Below the pieces are notes generated by a model. It made no database searches. It saw only the letters and a list, made by a program, of their open reading frames with translations, and was not told where the DNA came from. A stretch of 64,000 bases of DNA, taken from Nephrocerus scutellatus. Taxonomy: Eukaryota; Arthropoda; Insecta; Diptera; Pipunculidae. Location: assembly GCA_947095585.1 (NCBI GenBank), contig OX352762.1, positions 13,185,969 through 13,249,968 of the forward strand, in the 5' to 3' direction. Of this stretch, positions 31,140 through 40,890 are shown piece by piece. Position 1 is the first letter of the stretch; each line of letters opens with the position of its first letter. Made by a program: the position numbers and the translations under genes.

Positions 31140-32437
31140 TCTCAACACGCACAAATCCGCTGGGCCTGATGGTATTACCCCATTAGCTGTGAAGGGGTGC
31201 TCTTTCAAGCTGGGTTTACCTTAGCGTAAGCTTTTCCATCTATCCCATTCTTCTGGACTCTTACCGAGAAGTTGAAAAGAGCCTTTGTCAAGCTTATGCC
31301 CAAAAAGGTCGTCTCCTTCTTTGTACCGACCCATTACTTACAACCATTCTTTCCAATTTAAGGAACCGTTGATAAATTTTCAGCTCATAAAATATCTTGA
31401 AAGTAACGAAACCCTTAGTGACCGGCAGTGCGGATTTCGTGGGCAAAGTTCTACTAGTGATTTGATGGTATATCTCATCGAACAGAGGAATCGGTCTTTG
31501 CAACATTTTAGTGAAAGCAAAGCTGTTGCACTCGATATTTCAAAGGCATTTGACAGAGTTTGGCATCAAACTATTTTGTCCAAAATGCGTGCTTATGGAG
31601 TCGATGAAAAACTACTTTATTGGAGTAGAAGCTATCATTTGGACTGCTCAATTCAAGTTGTCTTCGATGGTTTCAAGTCTAAAATACATAACATAAATGC
31701 TGGAGTTCCCCAGGGCTCTCTTTGTTGCCCGGCACTTTTTCTCGTTTTTATTAATGATCTCTTGTCCATTACTTCTAATGTAATTCATTATTTCGCTGAC
31801 GACAGTACTCTCAGCTTATCATATAAGTTTGAGAACCGTCCGTCAACTTCTCCTGTGGAATTCAAACAACTACGTATGCTAATTAAGTCAAATTCTGACC
31901 TGGACAGCATAATAAAATAGTGAAAAAACCATCGAGCAGAATTTAACGCTTCCAAGACACAATGCCGTCTCCTATCGTCTAAGCAAACCTTAAATCCAAT
32001 GTCATTATCTATTAATGGCACTTGCATCGCAATTCTAAGTACGTGCGTTAACGACAAGCTTCGTTGGAATGACAACATATTCACCGTCGCCAAAAATACT
32101 GCGAAATGTTTAGGTTTTCTAAGCCGGCCTAAAAAATATTTCACTGCCTCTGATCAGGCTACTATCTACAGGGCTTTATTTCGCCCTAAACTTGAGTACA
32201 ATTGTCATATCTGGTCTGGTGCGCCTAAAACTATCATGCTCCAGCTAGATAGAACACAAAACCGTGCGATAAAACTTTTCGGTGACGAAAATATAGCGAA
32301 ATCAATAGATTCGCTTGAACACCGCAGGAACTTTCCTGCTTCTCACTGTTCTATCGCTTCCATCAACGGTACTCAAGAGAAATAACCAGTTGCATGCCAC
32401 ACCTTCTTGAATTTAAACGCAATACTCGTGTGCCTCC
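31140..32437 (+). mobile_element. LINE family E (Jockey/CR1-like), best RT copy
   Basis: Plus-strand RT from the N-terminal motif (NDLNTHKSAGPDGITPLA) through to the C-terminal domain (KLEYNCHIWSGAPKTIM, RTQNRAIKLFGDENIAKSIDSLEHRRN). There is no endonuclease upstream, so it is 5'-truncated. Its 3' side is cut sharply at about 32437, where an inverted family A fragment begins. The same family occurs at 1-445 and 10530-10980. Confidence 0.87.
31285..31917 (+). pseudogene. RT core, LINE family E
   Basis: 211-codon open frame. Residues 46-90 read DRQCGFRGQSSTSDLM ... VALDISKAFDRVWH (motif A; catalytic Asp ~84). AGVPQGSLCCPALFLVFINDLL (motif B) is at about 139-160 and YFADDSTLSLSY (catalytic FADD) at about 169-180. 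It ends with two adjacent stops after DSDLDSIIK. The continuation AEFNASKTQC is found 25 bp later, and the C-terminal part is open at 31999-32382. Motif B differs from the usual PQGSVLSP (here PQGSLCCP), probably from mutation. The catalytic residues are intact but the element is split and truncated. Confidence 0.87.
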
Positions 32438-33236
32438 ATCAACAGATACCCAGGTGGCTTTGTGGCTATTTTTATGCAATGACCAAATTATTGCTTGCTG
32501 CCATCTCTATGATTCGTTGTCCGTTGTCATTAGTGTTCTCGTGTAAGATATAAGTACCAATATACTGCCTGAATACTGGCTCCTTACCTATTTTAGAATT
32601 CATATCCCCCAGAATGATTTTTACTTCATACTGAGGGCAGGAGTTGAGTTCGCGTTCGACTGATTCAATGAATTCTTCTTTTTCATCATCTGGGGAATCT
32701 TCTGTAGGTGCGTGAACGTTTATGAGGCTTATGTTTTTAAATCTGCCCTGTACGCGAAGGGTGCTTAGCCGTTCATTCATTGCTTTAAAGCCGATAACGG
32801 TGGGTTTCATTCTTTTGCTGACGGATTTCTAGTCGAGCACATGATGTCTTGCATGACATATGTCATTTTCTGATTTTTGTAAGACACCATTCCCCGTCCA
32901 GCGCATCTTCTGGATTGATGTTATGTCTGCATTATATTTGAACAGGGTATCGGCGAGCTGCTGTGCAGATCGAGCTCTATACAGTGACTGTACGTTTCAT
33001 GAGAAAATTCTTAAATCGTTTAGCCATTTTCGTTGCCGTGTTCTTTGTCGTGTATCAGCGTATCCGAGGCTGATTTATGGATCCAAAATAGAATTTTTTA
33101 CCGGCAATGTTATTAGCCTCGCGCCAACCATACTTTGAAGGGGCTAGCCCGATCATTTGGCTTTTCCTGTACTGGAGGAAAATTACCAGCGGCCACCACA
33201 TGGAAGTTTGATCGCACTTCCACCAGTCAGAGATAG
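32438..33236 (-). mobile_element. LINE family A, 5' end with EEP fragment
   Basis: Minus-strand fragment. It starts (high coordinate) with the family's 5' region GTGGAAGTGCGATCAAACTTCC, also seen at about 58480, and runs through MKPTVIGFKAMNERL, RGRFKNISLINVHAPTEDSPDDEKEEFIESVERELNSCPQYEVKIILGDMNSKIG and RQYIGTYILHENTNDNGQRIIEMAASNNLV to GYL. It is joined directly to a plus-strand family E LINE at 32437. The 5' part also has an open frame (33055-33252) with VIFLQYRKSQMIGLAPSKYGWRE, possibly an N-terminal extension of the ORF or a leader. Truncated after the first two thirds of the endonuclease. Confidence 0.85.
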
Positions 33237-34767
33237 TTTCGGCCACATGCATTTCTAAAGTATTCTATGCCTTACTCTGCTGATGGCTAACCACCAGTTA
33301 CCTTATAACATATAAAAATTTCAAAGAATTTATCCCTATGTTATTTTACTTCTATTTAGAATGGCTGTCCGACGGAAAACCCAGCAAATGTTGTATATGA
33401 TCTTGAACGTAATTTACGAGTAAGAAACCTTTTATATTTGAAACATGACAATACAAAATTCTCAAGGCTGGTATCCAGTATTTTAAGTAATTTGCGCTCG
33501 TGGTTGAAATAAATAAATATCGCTAAAATACAAAAACATTCATTATTCAAATTGGGGCAACATTCTGTTGTAATCTATACATATTATATAATATGTATAA
33601 ATATTTTTCCATTCACCAATCATGATTCAATCATAATGATCATACATAATGTAAGTATATTGAGCGATATACTTATAATTTTAATTGAAGCGAGCCAACT
33701 TTTACTCAAATGCAATTGTATACCGCAAAACCGTTAAATACAAACAGCTGTGAATTCTTAATGTATACACAATTTTACAGTTTCATCGGATATCTGATCA
33801 AATAATATAAGAGTCCATTGCGATATGTAGATAATTTTAAAGGAAAAATACAGAGAACTGTCAGTGATCTGAATGACCACGGCCTGAAAAAAATCTTAAA
33901 GACATTTTAACGAGATCATATAAAATGCTCTTAGGCTCTTACAGTGCAATAGAGATGCAGCCGTATAGCACGTATAAGTTGTCTGTGAAAAGTGACCTCT
34001 TCTGTGCATGTAGTGGTTTACGGACAGTAACAAATACCATAACACAACCTCTACTTTAGCAGACTATTATTTTTTCTTCTCTTCCTTGCTGCGTGATTGT
34101 CTCGTAAAAGTTTAGAACTCTTGCGATGCACGTATCTACGAGTATGTATGCAAATTGAACGAGCGCAACTCACGGCTACCCAATGTTAAAATTACGAGAA
34201 GTGCTGCTAACAATTTTGTTTGTATCTTTTGTGGGTTTATTATTTTGTGTAAACATTTCGCTGCAGCACATAAGATAGGCTAACGCTTCTGTAGAAAAAG
34301 CATTTAACTAAATTGCCCCAAGTGCCAAATGGAACCAAAAACTCGTGAGCTACTCTGCATGATTAACGGACGACCCGGCGATGCAAGCATGAAGTGAAAT
34401 TGGGTTTTCAAATAAACTTTTACATCGAGGAACGTTTTTCTGTCATTAATCATAATATTCGGGAGTGTTCATGAATTTTTATTGTTATTGTTGTTTTGGA
34501 AAGTGTGCATAAATATAGTATGAGCAGAGCTATATTCTGCTTTGGTATATCTTTGTTAGCCGAGTAAAACATTTTTGTGATTAATTAATTGCTAATTGGC
34601 ATGTCAAGTTGCAAAATCTACAAATGCATTATTTTAATAATTATTCCGAAGCTGGAAACTAAAGATTTTTTTCATACTGCCTTTTGGCTTTATTCTTGAA
34701 TCTTTCCCATTTTGGGAAAATCACAAGACGTTTTCAAATCTTACAAGCTAATTAGACATCAATTTCT
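33237..34767. other. No gene recognised
   Basis: 1.5 kb AT-rich spacer with only short frames. No transposon motif was seen. Confidence 0.45.
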
Positions 34768-35373
34768 TAGGACCTAACCTAACTAGCCAGAAATGGCACA
34801 AAACTCCAACTGCAACCGGAAAGGGCAGGCATAGGAAGACCACTATCAACGTTCAAGCTAATGCTTCGGAAAGAGGCAGAAAAATTAACAAACGCGAGAT
34901 GGTTGCATACCAACACATGTAATATTGCAAAGCAAGTCTGGCCTAAGCTGGACCTAAATCGCTCTAAAGCATTGATATCCCTACGAAGAGGGGATATAAG
35001 AATGACTATAGGTATCTTAACGGGGGACTGTCTTCTTGGAGTGCATGCGAGAAAGATGGGCCTTGAGTTCAATGACTTCTGCAGAAGCTGTTATGACGCC
35101 GAGGAGGAGGAAACAGTATCCCATTTCCTGTGTACATGCCCGGCTCTTGCAAGCAGAAGACTAAAATATCTGGGATATGGTACACTAAACAGCTTATCGG
35201 ATGTCGAAAACTGCAAAGTGGGAGACATCCTAAAATTTACAAGGAGCACGAAATGGGCTCTATGATAAAAGGGGAAAGGCTCTGATCCTGTGGTATCACA
35301 ATGGACCGTACTTTGGTCTAAGTGTGCAATAGCAGCCACCGAACCTAACCTAACCTAACCTAGGACCTAACCT
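34768..35373 (+). mobile_element. R1/LOA-like LINE 3' end in a TTAGG-like target, with 13-bp TSD
   Basis: The 5'-truncated LINE tail (34781-35360) is flanked by the identical 13-mer TAGGACCTAACCT at 34768-34780 and 35361-35373. Immediately before the right copy the element ends in CCTAA repeats (from about 35343). So both the target and the 3' tail are TTAGG-like (reading CCTAA on the plus strand), the insect telomere motif. Coding content: see the 34861-35265 entry. Whether the CCTAA tail belongs to the element or was copied from the target cannot be decided from one copy. Confidence 0.8.
34861..35265 (+). pseudogene. C-terminal domain with Cys/His finger, R1/LOA-like LINE
   Basis: 134-codon open frame, continuous upstream to about 34790. 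LRRGDIRMTIGILTGDCLLGVHARKMGLEFNDFCRSCYDAEEEETVSHFLCTCPAL contains C-x2-C, then H-x3-C-x-C at residues ~78-99, the finger that closes ORF2 of I/LOA/R1-group LINEs after RNase H. It ends KFTRSTKWAL, where such proteins stop. The frame is intact to the natural stop, so this fragment is young or lightly mutated; the RNase H and RT parts are missing through 5' truncation. Confidence 0.84.
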
Positions 35374-35413
35374 GTGTTAGTTCTTATTATTGTTGTGCAT
35401 TATTTGGTTTGGC

Positions 35414-35777
35414 ATTTTCTCATGGAACGTACGCTCACTGTGTAGAGCTAGAGCTGCACAGCACAGCAGCTGGCCGATACCCTGTCAAAATATAATGCTG
35501 ACATGATATATAATATAACATATATCACAGCTGTCATGCAAGACAAGGGGTTGGGTTTCTAGTCAGCAAAACAATGAAACCCACTGTTATCGGCTTTAAA
35601 GCAGTAGATGAACGGCTATGCATCCTTCGCGTGCGGGGCAGATTTAAAAACATAAGCCTCATAAACGTTCACGCAACTAAAGAGGATTCCTCAGATGATG
35701 AAAAAGAAGAATTCATAGAATCAGTCGAACGGGAACTCCATGCCTGTCCTCAGTATGAACTAAAAATCATTCTGGGG
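35414..35777 (+). mobile_element. LINE family A, EEP fragment
   Basis: GCATTTTCTCATGGAACGTACGCTCACTG marks the usual start of the endonuclease region (FSWNVRSL). An internal deletion follows (the EMRWTGNG part is missing). Then MKPTVIGFKAVDERLCILRVRGRFKNISLINVHATKEDSSDDEKEEFIESVERELHACPQYELKIILG is readable at 35574-35776. It is cut at about 35777 by an inverted Jockey-like fragment; the join is clean (CTGGGGGG then GTTTTCTG). Confidence 0.85.
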
Positions 35778-36300
35778 GGGTTTTCTGATTAGCCAATTTA
35801 TTTTAACACAGTTGAGGTTCATTTGTTGGCGTTTTGTTTCAATATGTTTCTTCAATGTTAGTCTTCTGTCTAGATGTAGGCCTAAATACTTGATGGTCTC
35901 GCATTGGGGTAGATAGATGTTGGTTAGTTTCACCGGAGGACAGATATGTTTACAGAGAGTTAATGTGCCGATTTCTACTCGTTTGCCTTTATTCTCCATT
36001 TGGAAAGCCATTTAGCTATTTATTCTAATTGTTCTAATTGTTCTTGTATGTAGAATTCTTGACGCTATTTGAGAATTTTCGTGGGAAGTCAGTAGGGCTG
36101 TGCTATCTGCAAATGTTGTAACTGTTACGTATTTTGAAGTGTGGAGGTCCGCTGTATAAATTAGATATAATACTGGACCCAGTACACTGCCTTGTGGAAC
36201 CCCTGCATAGATTTCATTTAAATTTGAAGATGCGCTATTGTGCTTGACCGTGAATTTCCCGGTAGCAGGTAGTTTTTTATGATCGCATGCTAACCCTCGA
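35778..36300 (-). pseudogene. Jockey-like RT fragment with altered catalytic box
   Basis: Minus-strand translation: NEIYAGVPQGSVLGPVLYLIYTADLHTS (motif B), then TTFADSTALLTSHE, where FADDT of active enzymes has become FADST, so the second catalytic Asp is lost. It continues MAFQMENKGKRVEIGTLTLCKH, PQCETIKYLGLHLDRRLTLKKHI and KINWLIRK, typical of the mobile element Jockey group. An intervening stop precedes MAFQME. Both ends are truncated. Confidence 0.84.
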
Positions 36301-37010
36301 CAGTTATCTTATAAACTGCAAACAATGAACTAGTTTATGTTTGCCAGTCTCTATTAGACTATTTTAATTTTTTTTTATTTTATTTTAAATATATATACAT
36401 ATATAAAAAAGATCCTCAAAAGTTTTTAAAGACCACCAATAGATCTATCAGATAACCTCGAAATATATATAAAACATTTCCAAAAAAAATACCCCCAAAA
36501 GAAAGGGAAAAATAAATAGTCCCAAAAACCCACCATAATAACTCTCAAAATATCATCAAAACTACCTCATAATACTCCCGAAAAAAACACTCCAAATAGT
36601 CCCCCAAAACACCAACACCAACCCCAAACACCCCCAAACATGCTCCAAAAAACCCCCGACACATTTTCAAACGGCCCCCAAAACACTACCAAAATACTCC
36701 CCAAAACCGCTTCAAAATTTCAAAATACCCCCAAATACCCCAAAAAGACTCTCAAAATACCCCAAAAGGAACGCCGAAAACCTTGCAGAAGACACTCTAA
36801 AGACCGCCAAACTACCACCAAAATACACTCAAAAGACCCCTAAAAGACCCCACCCAAAACATAAGACTCCAAAGTACAAACAAGATGTTGAAAAGCATTT
36901 AGTGGTTTGTTTACTGGCTTTTTGGTTGATCAGCACTGCGTAGCGGACAGTGGAAAAAATAATCATCTGTCGCACTTTCGTAACGCTCTCTCTCTACTAA
37001 ACGCGCCAAA
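36301..37010. repeat. AC-rich degenerate repeat tract
   Basis: 36480-36860 is almost free of G on the plus strand and consists of degenerate CCCCAAAA / AAGACCCC / ACCACCAAAA steps of about 10-12 bp. It is the complementary counterpart of the GT-rich tract at 61575-62700 (GGGGTCTTGAGG). The 67-codon frame across it is low-complexity and not a gene. AT-rich sequence flanks it on both sides. Confidence 0.7.
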
Positions 37011-38040
37011 AGAAATATAATTTCAAAATACAAGTAGAAGTAAAAAAAACTTCGTTTTTCGGGTACAAACTTTTATGTATACATCGATACACGCCACACA
37101 GTTCTTTATTATTTGGTAATACATAATCTCCAAAATATCTGGTTTTGAGGTCTATTCCAAGTATTTTCTTTTTTCCACGCATCACACGCGCCGCACACTA
37201 CGTGCAAACGCGTCAAATGCGGGATATCAAAATTGGCCCTTGACATTGAGCTGGTTACAAAATTTCAGCCCTCTGGTTCGTGCGAAAGGTGGTTAGTAAG
37301 GACCTCAAAAAACGACATGCTACACACGTCACACGCGGAATATAAAAAAAGGCTTTTTGGGACTTAGACACTCACAACTCTCTAGGTCGTGTACAAGGTG
37401 GTTTAAAAAACACCTCAGAGAAGTCAAAAATACAGACAAAAAGGGGCCAAGTTAAGTTAAATAAATGATTTTTAAAAAATTAATGAGTTAGACATAAATT
37501 TAGCAGACAACTGCAAGATTACCTCCAAACATTTCAAAGAAATAAAATTTTAAATTTTAACACAGAATATAAAAAATGCTATTTTGGACTTAGACGTGTG
37601 GAAGGTGGTTAAAAAGGACTTCAAAGGCCACGTTTTTAACCACCTTCCACACGACCTTGAGAGCTGAACTTTTGTGAGTGTCCAAAATAGTATTTTTTTG
37701 TTCCGTGTATGACCCGTGTCGCGTGTTGCGCGTGTGATGGTTTGAAATTGCGCTATTTTCTCGTTTTTTAGATCATTTTTAACCACCTTTCGCATGATTT
37801 TGTGTGCAGCTCAATGTCAATGGCCAATTTTGATATCCCGCGTATGGCGCGTGCCTCAACTCATGTGCGGTGCATGTGATGCGTGAAAAAAGGAACATAC
37901 TTTGAAATATGCCCGACCTCAAGAACAGATATTTTGGCGAATATCACCAAATGATAAAGGTCTATGTGTCGTCTTCGATGTATACATAAAAGTTTGTCCC
38001 AGAAAAACGAACTTTTTTTACATTTACTTGTTTATATTCC
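37011..38040. repeat. Long imperfect inverted repeat (foldback-like)
   Basis: Centre at about 37624: CGTGTGGAAGGTGGTTAAAA (37595-37614) is the exact reverse complement of 37634-37653. The match continues outward with gaps: TTTGTGTG/CACACG-rich blocks, GGGATATCAAAATTGGCC..TTGACATTGAGCTG, CCAAAATATCTG, CACGCATCACA..CGCCGCACA, and ACAAACTTTTATGTATACATCG near both ends (about 37063-37086 and 37976-37996). The left arm is ~200 bp longer, through extra AT-rich sequence at about 37440-37560. No coding capacity and no obvious target duplication. Confidence 0.82.
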
Positions 38041-39047
38041 TGAATTTATATTAAAAGGAAAACAACTTGCAATGTTCAATAAAAATTGTACACAAGATTT
38101 GTAAACTGTACACATCTTTACTGATCCTTTTTTGAAACCTCTCTTGTGCTAAGCTTCATTCCAAAGAGTGTAATTAAACCCGATCGGATCATAACAAATG
38201 CACAATACCACAAGTCCATACAATACATACATACACAAGGCATAATCCCACACACCATCATCGGATCGAAAATTAATACGACGACGAATAAAACTGAATG
38301 GACGGACGACTGTGTCCGATTTCAATCCACCATTAGCTATAAATGATTGATGATTTAAGACTTTCAGGAATTCTACGATCTGCATACCGCAACATGTGAA
38401 GAAGGCGGTTTCATATCCCAATATTTATAGCCACATTTACAAAAAGCACTGCCCAATACGCGGAACAAGCTCTTCATATGCTCGTTTGCTATTTATTCAC
38501 TAATCAAAATACCATTCGTTTGGTGGCGAGCAGTCTCCTTTAGCTTATACGTGTGCACAGCAATTGCCTTTTTCTTGAGAGTTCAATAATTAAAGAGGTT
38601 GCGGAGTCAATGAATGTCTATTTGAGATCCAATTTGAATTCCGTATAGAGATATGTAGAGGTAGCGGTACAGCTAGAGATTTCTCGTTACACTTTTAATA
38701 AATCATTGTGTACAGGTTAGCGGTGTTTTTGCTATAGCGACTTGTGACTGACTTGACAAGGTCATTTTTATTAGAAGTTGTGGAGTTTTTATTTGCAAAT
38801 CATACACCATGATTAATGCTTTATTGAAAATCGGTAAAAACTTAATCCTACAACTCCCAATTGTTGGCGAAGGTTTAATATTTGCCTAATCATACAATTA
38901 TTTTGATACTAAGTTTACCAATTAAGAGTGTGATCTCTTCGAACGCAGTTAAAATACCTATTGTTTTGTACAAAACCACCTAATTTAGTTATTTTTTGAA
39001 AAAGGGGTTATTTTTCAAAGTTCCTATATAATATGATGCATTTTTTT
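38041..39047. other. No gene recognised
   Basis: A pair of overlapping short frames at 38146-38421 on opposite strands has no recognisable motif. The remainder is AT-rich spacer. Confidence 0.4.
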
Positions 39048-39360
39048 AAATTCTCTATATTAACTTTGCGTGGCCGTGGCTGGCTGGCCGGCTGGTGGGG
39101 AGAATCTTGTGATCAATTTTTAACACACTTCCTAAATTCGGATTTTATTCAAACTTTGCACACATATTGTATTTTACATGACTCGGCTCTACAAGTTAGA
39201 ATTTAATAGGACAAGTTTTAAAACAAATGTGACGAGTGTGGAACGTGTGACGCGTGTAGCGCGTGTGACGCATGTGGCGCGTTTAAAAAAAATTAAAAAA
39301 GAAAATAAAGTTTCACTCTCAAATTTTAATAGAAAGTTTACATGTGTACAATTGAATTGA
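39048..39360 (-). mobile_element. Fragment of the dispersed ~120 bp-unit element, copy 4
   Basis: Inverted copy of the right end: TTTAAATTCTCTATATTAACTTTGCG then GGCTGGCTGGCCGGCTGG (the CCAG tract inverted) and GATCAATTTTTAACACACTTCC. After about 39178 the match is lost; 39220-39280 is a GTGTGACGCGTGTAGCGCG run like that in the foldback at 37700. A unit remnant (TTTTAATAGAAAGTTTACATGTG) sits at about 39325-39350. Confidence 0.6.
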
Positions 39361-39798
39361 AAGCGACTTCCCCGAATAAACTACTTCGTGGAGGTATTCT
39401 AATCCTGTCAACAAAATGTTGCTCTTGTTGTGATCAACATGTCTTATAATGTCTTACTCTGCTATCGTTTCATAAATACCCTTATTTTGTTTCACTGTGA
39501 TATCGCTAAATTTCATATCTACATAAATAACTTTATCTTAACGATACAAGCTGGCACTGTTATCTTAATTGCTCGCTTGTATGTTCATTGGCATTGTGGA
39601 GTCTTGGCATTGTGCGGGAAGCAAAAACCACTACAGGGCATTTTTAGCCTTAAATTGTATAGTGAGTTCTTATCTTGCAAAAAACCTAACAGGGGTTACA
39701 CAACCCTTATCACTTGCCACTTAATAGACCATCAACCAGAGCGAGCAATAGGCAATGTATTTCAGGTATCAATAAAGACCATTATGCAGTGCAGCGCC
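39361..39798. other. Unassigned 143-codon ORF
   Basis: 39430-39861 (+) is open for 143 codons without a motif I recognise; it overlaps the start of the LTR candidate. It could be the far 3' end of an LTR element or a chance frame. No RBS- or splice-type evidence was used. Confidence 0.3.
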
Positions 39799-40150
39799 TG
39801 TTGTGTTTACTTTACGACGGAACAGCACTCTGTACATAAGTGCAATGCAGCTGCGGATTAATACTATTGGTCAATAATTGTACGAATCGATCCGATTGGT
39901 CATTCATACCAATCGTACTTAGTTTTAACCCAGAAGTTTGGGTATAAAAAAGTTGCTGAGTTGGTAGATGCCGAAGAACTATAAACCGAGAGTCTAGACA
40001 AGTCGCAGCCAAGCTAAAGACAGCGGGCTTGTCAAAGAGATAAAAAATTTAAATAAAGAAAAATATTAAAAAAATTAAAAGGTTCATTTTTTCCCGTCTA
40101 AGTTCTCTTCTCCGCCTTAAAAGCGGAAAGCACGGAACAACGATGCAACA
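39799..40150 (+). mobile_element. Candidate LTR (352 bp)
   Basis: Starts TGTTG and ends CAACA, a short inverted TG...CA end pair. Inside it has paired CCAAT-type boxes (GATTGGTC and ACCAATCG, about 39894-39918), TATAAAAAAG at about 39942, AATAAAG at about 40052, and a GC hairpin CTCCGCCTTAAAAGCGG. The base run just past the end, AATTGGTGGCAGCCCC, sits where a primer-binding site would be, followed by an untranslated-leader-like stretch to about 40300. I could not match the site to a tRNA, and no second LTR or gag/pol was found. Solo or truncated LTR is the favoured reading. Confidence 0.42.
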
Positions 40151-40584
40151 AATTGGTGGCAGCCCCAAAAAAACCAACTAAAATATTATTTTAAAGTCGT
40201 ACAGCCCGGCTAGAACAGGGCAGTTAAGATCATTTTAAAAGTTTTGAAAATAAAAGGCGTGAATCCCGGCCAAAAAATTAGTCCCTGAAGTGAAAAAGTT
40301 AATAATAAAAAAATATATAATAATTGCGAGAGCGAAGCTTATATTCAGAGGACATATCAATTTTTCAGCTAACGTGTGTACATTTGTACGTTTGTTTGTC
40401 GTGTCGTATATCTCGGTTTCTACCAGTCAACATTTGATAGGACTTGTTTTAAAACAATTGGTTAGTGCCCGGCTTGCGATAGTGTAATTTTTTCATTCAT
40501 AGGGGTTTCTACCCCTGATAAAACTGAAAAAAAAATTCTCCATCTACGCATCGGTATCGATTTTTTTTGTGGTGGTTAATGGTT

Positions 40585-40890
40585 TTTAAATTCTCTATAT
40601 TAACTTCGCGTGCCCGTGGCTGACTGGCTCGTCAGATCTTGTGATCAATTTTTAAACCACTTCCCAAAGCCCGATTTTATTGAAATTTTGCACACATGTA
40701 TATTTCCGGTGACAATACTTTCTGTTAAAAGTTGAGAGTGATCGGGCCTACCATACAAAATTGTTTCCCATATAGTGGCATCAGATAATTTCATACTATA
40801 ATGACTCTGTTCTGTGTGCGCTGTAAGCAGCGCTGCTTGCTTTACGATTGGCTCGTGATACGGTTACCAACGAACAGCATTTAATTTTCA
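40585..40890 (-). mobile_element. Dispersed ~120 bp-unit element, copy 5
   Basis: Inverted copy: TTTAAATTCTCTATATTAACTTCGCG, a shortened GGCTGACTGGC tract, GATCAATTTTTAAACCACTTCCC, AAAGCCCGATTTTATTGAAATTTTGCACACATG, CCGGTGACAATACTTTCTG, and the GCGCTGCTTGC block with GGCATCAGAT. The distal end is not clear. Confidence 0.6.

Noticed and set aside
36640..36843. 67-codon ORF rich in P, K, T
   Set aside because: Low-complexity translation of the AC-rich tract.
39430..39861. 143-codon ORF as a host gene
   Set aside because: It overlaps the LTR candidate and shows no known motif; listed only as unassigned.
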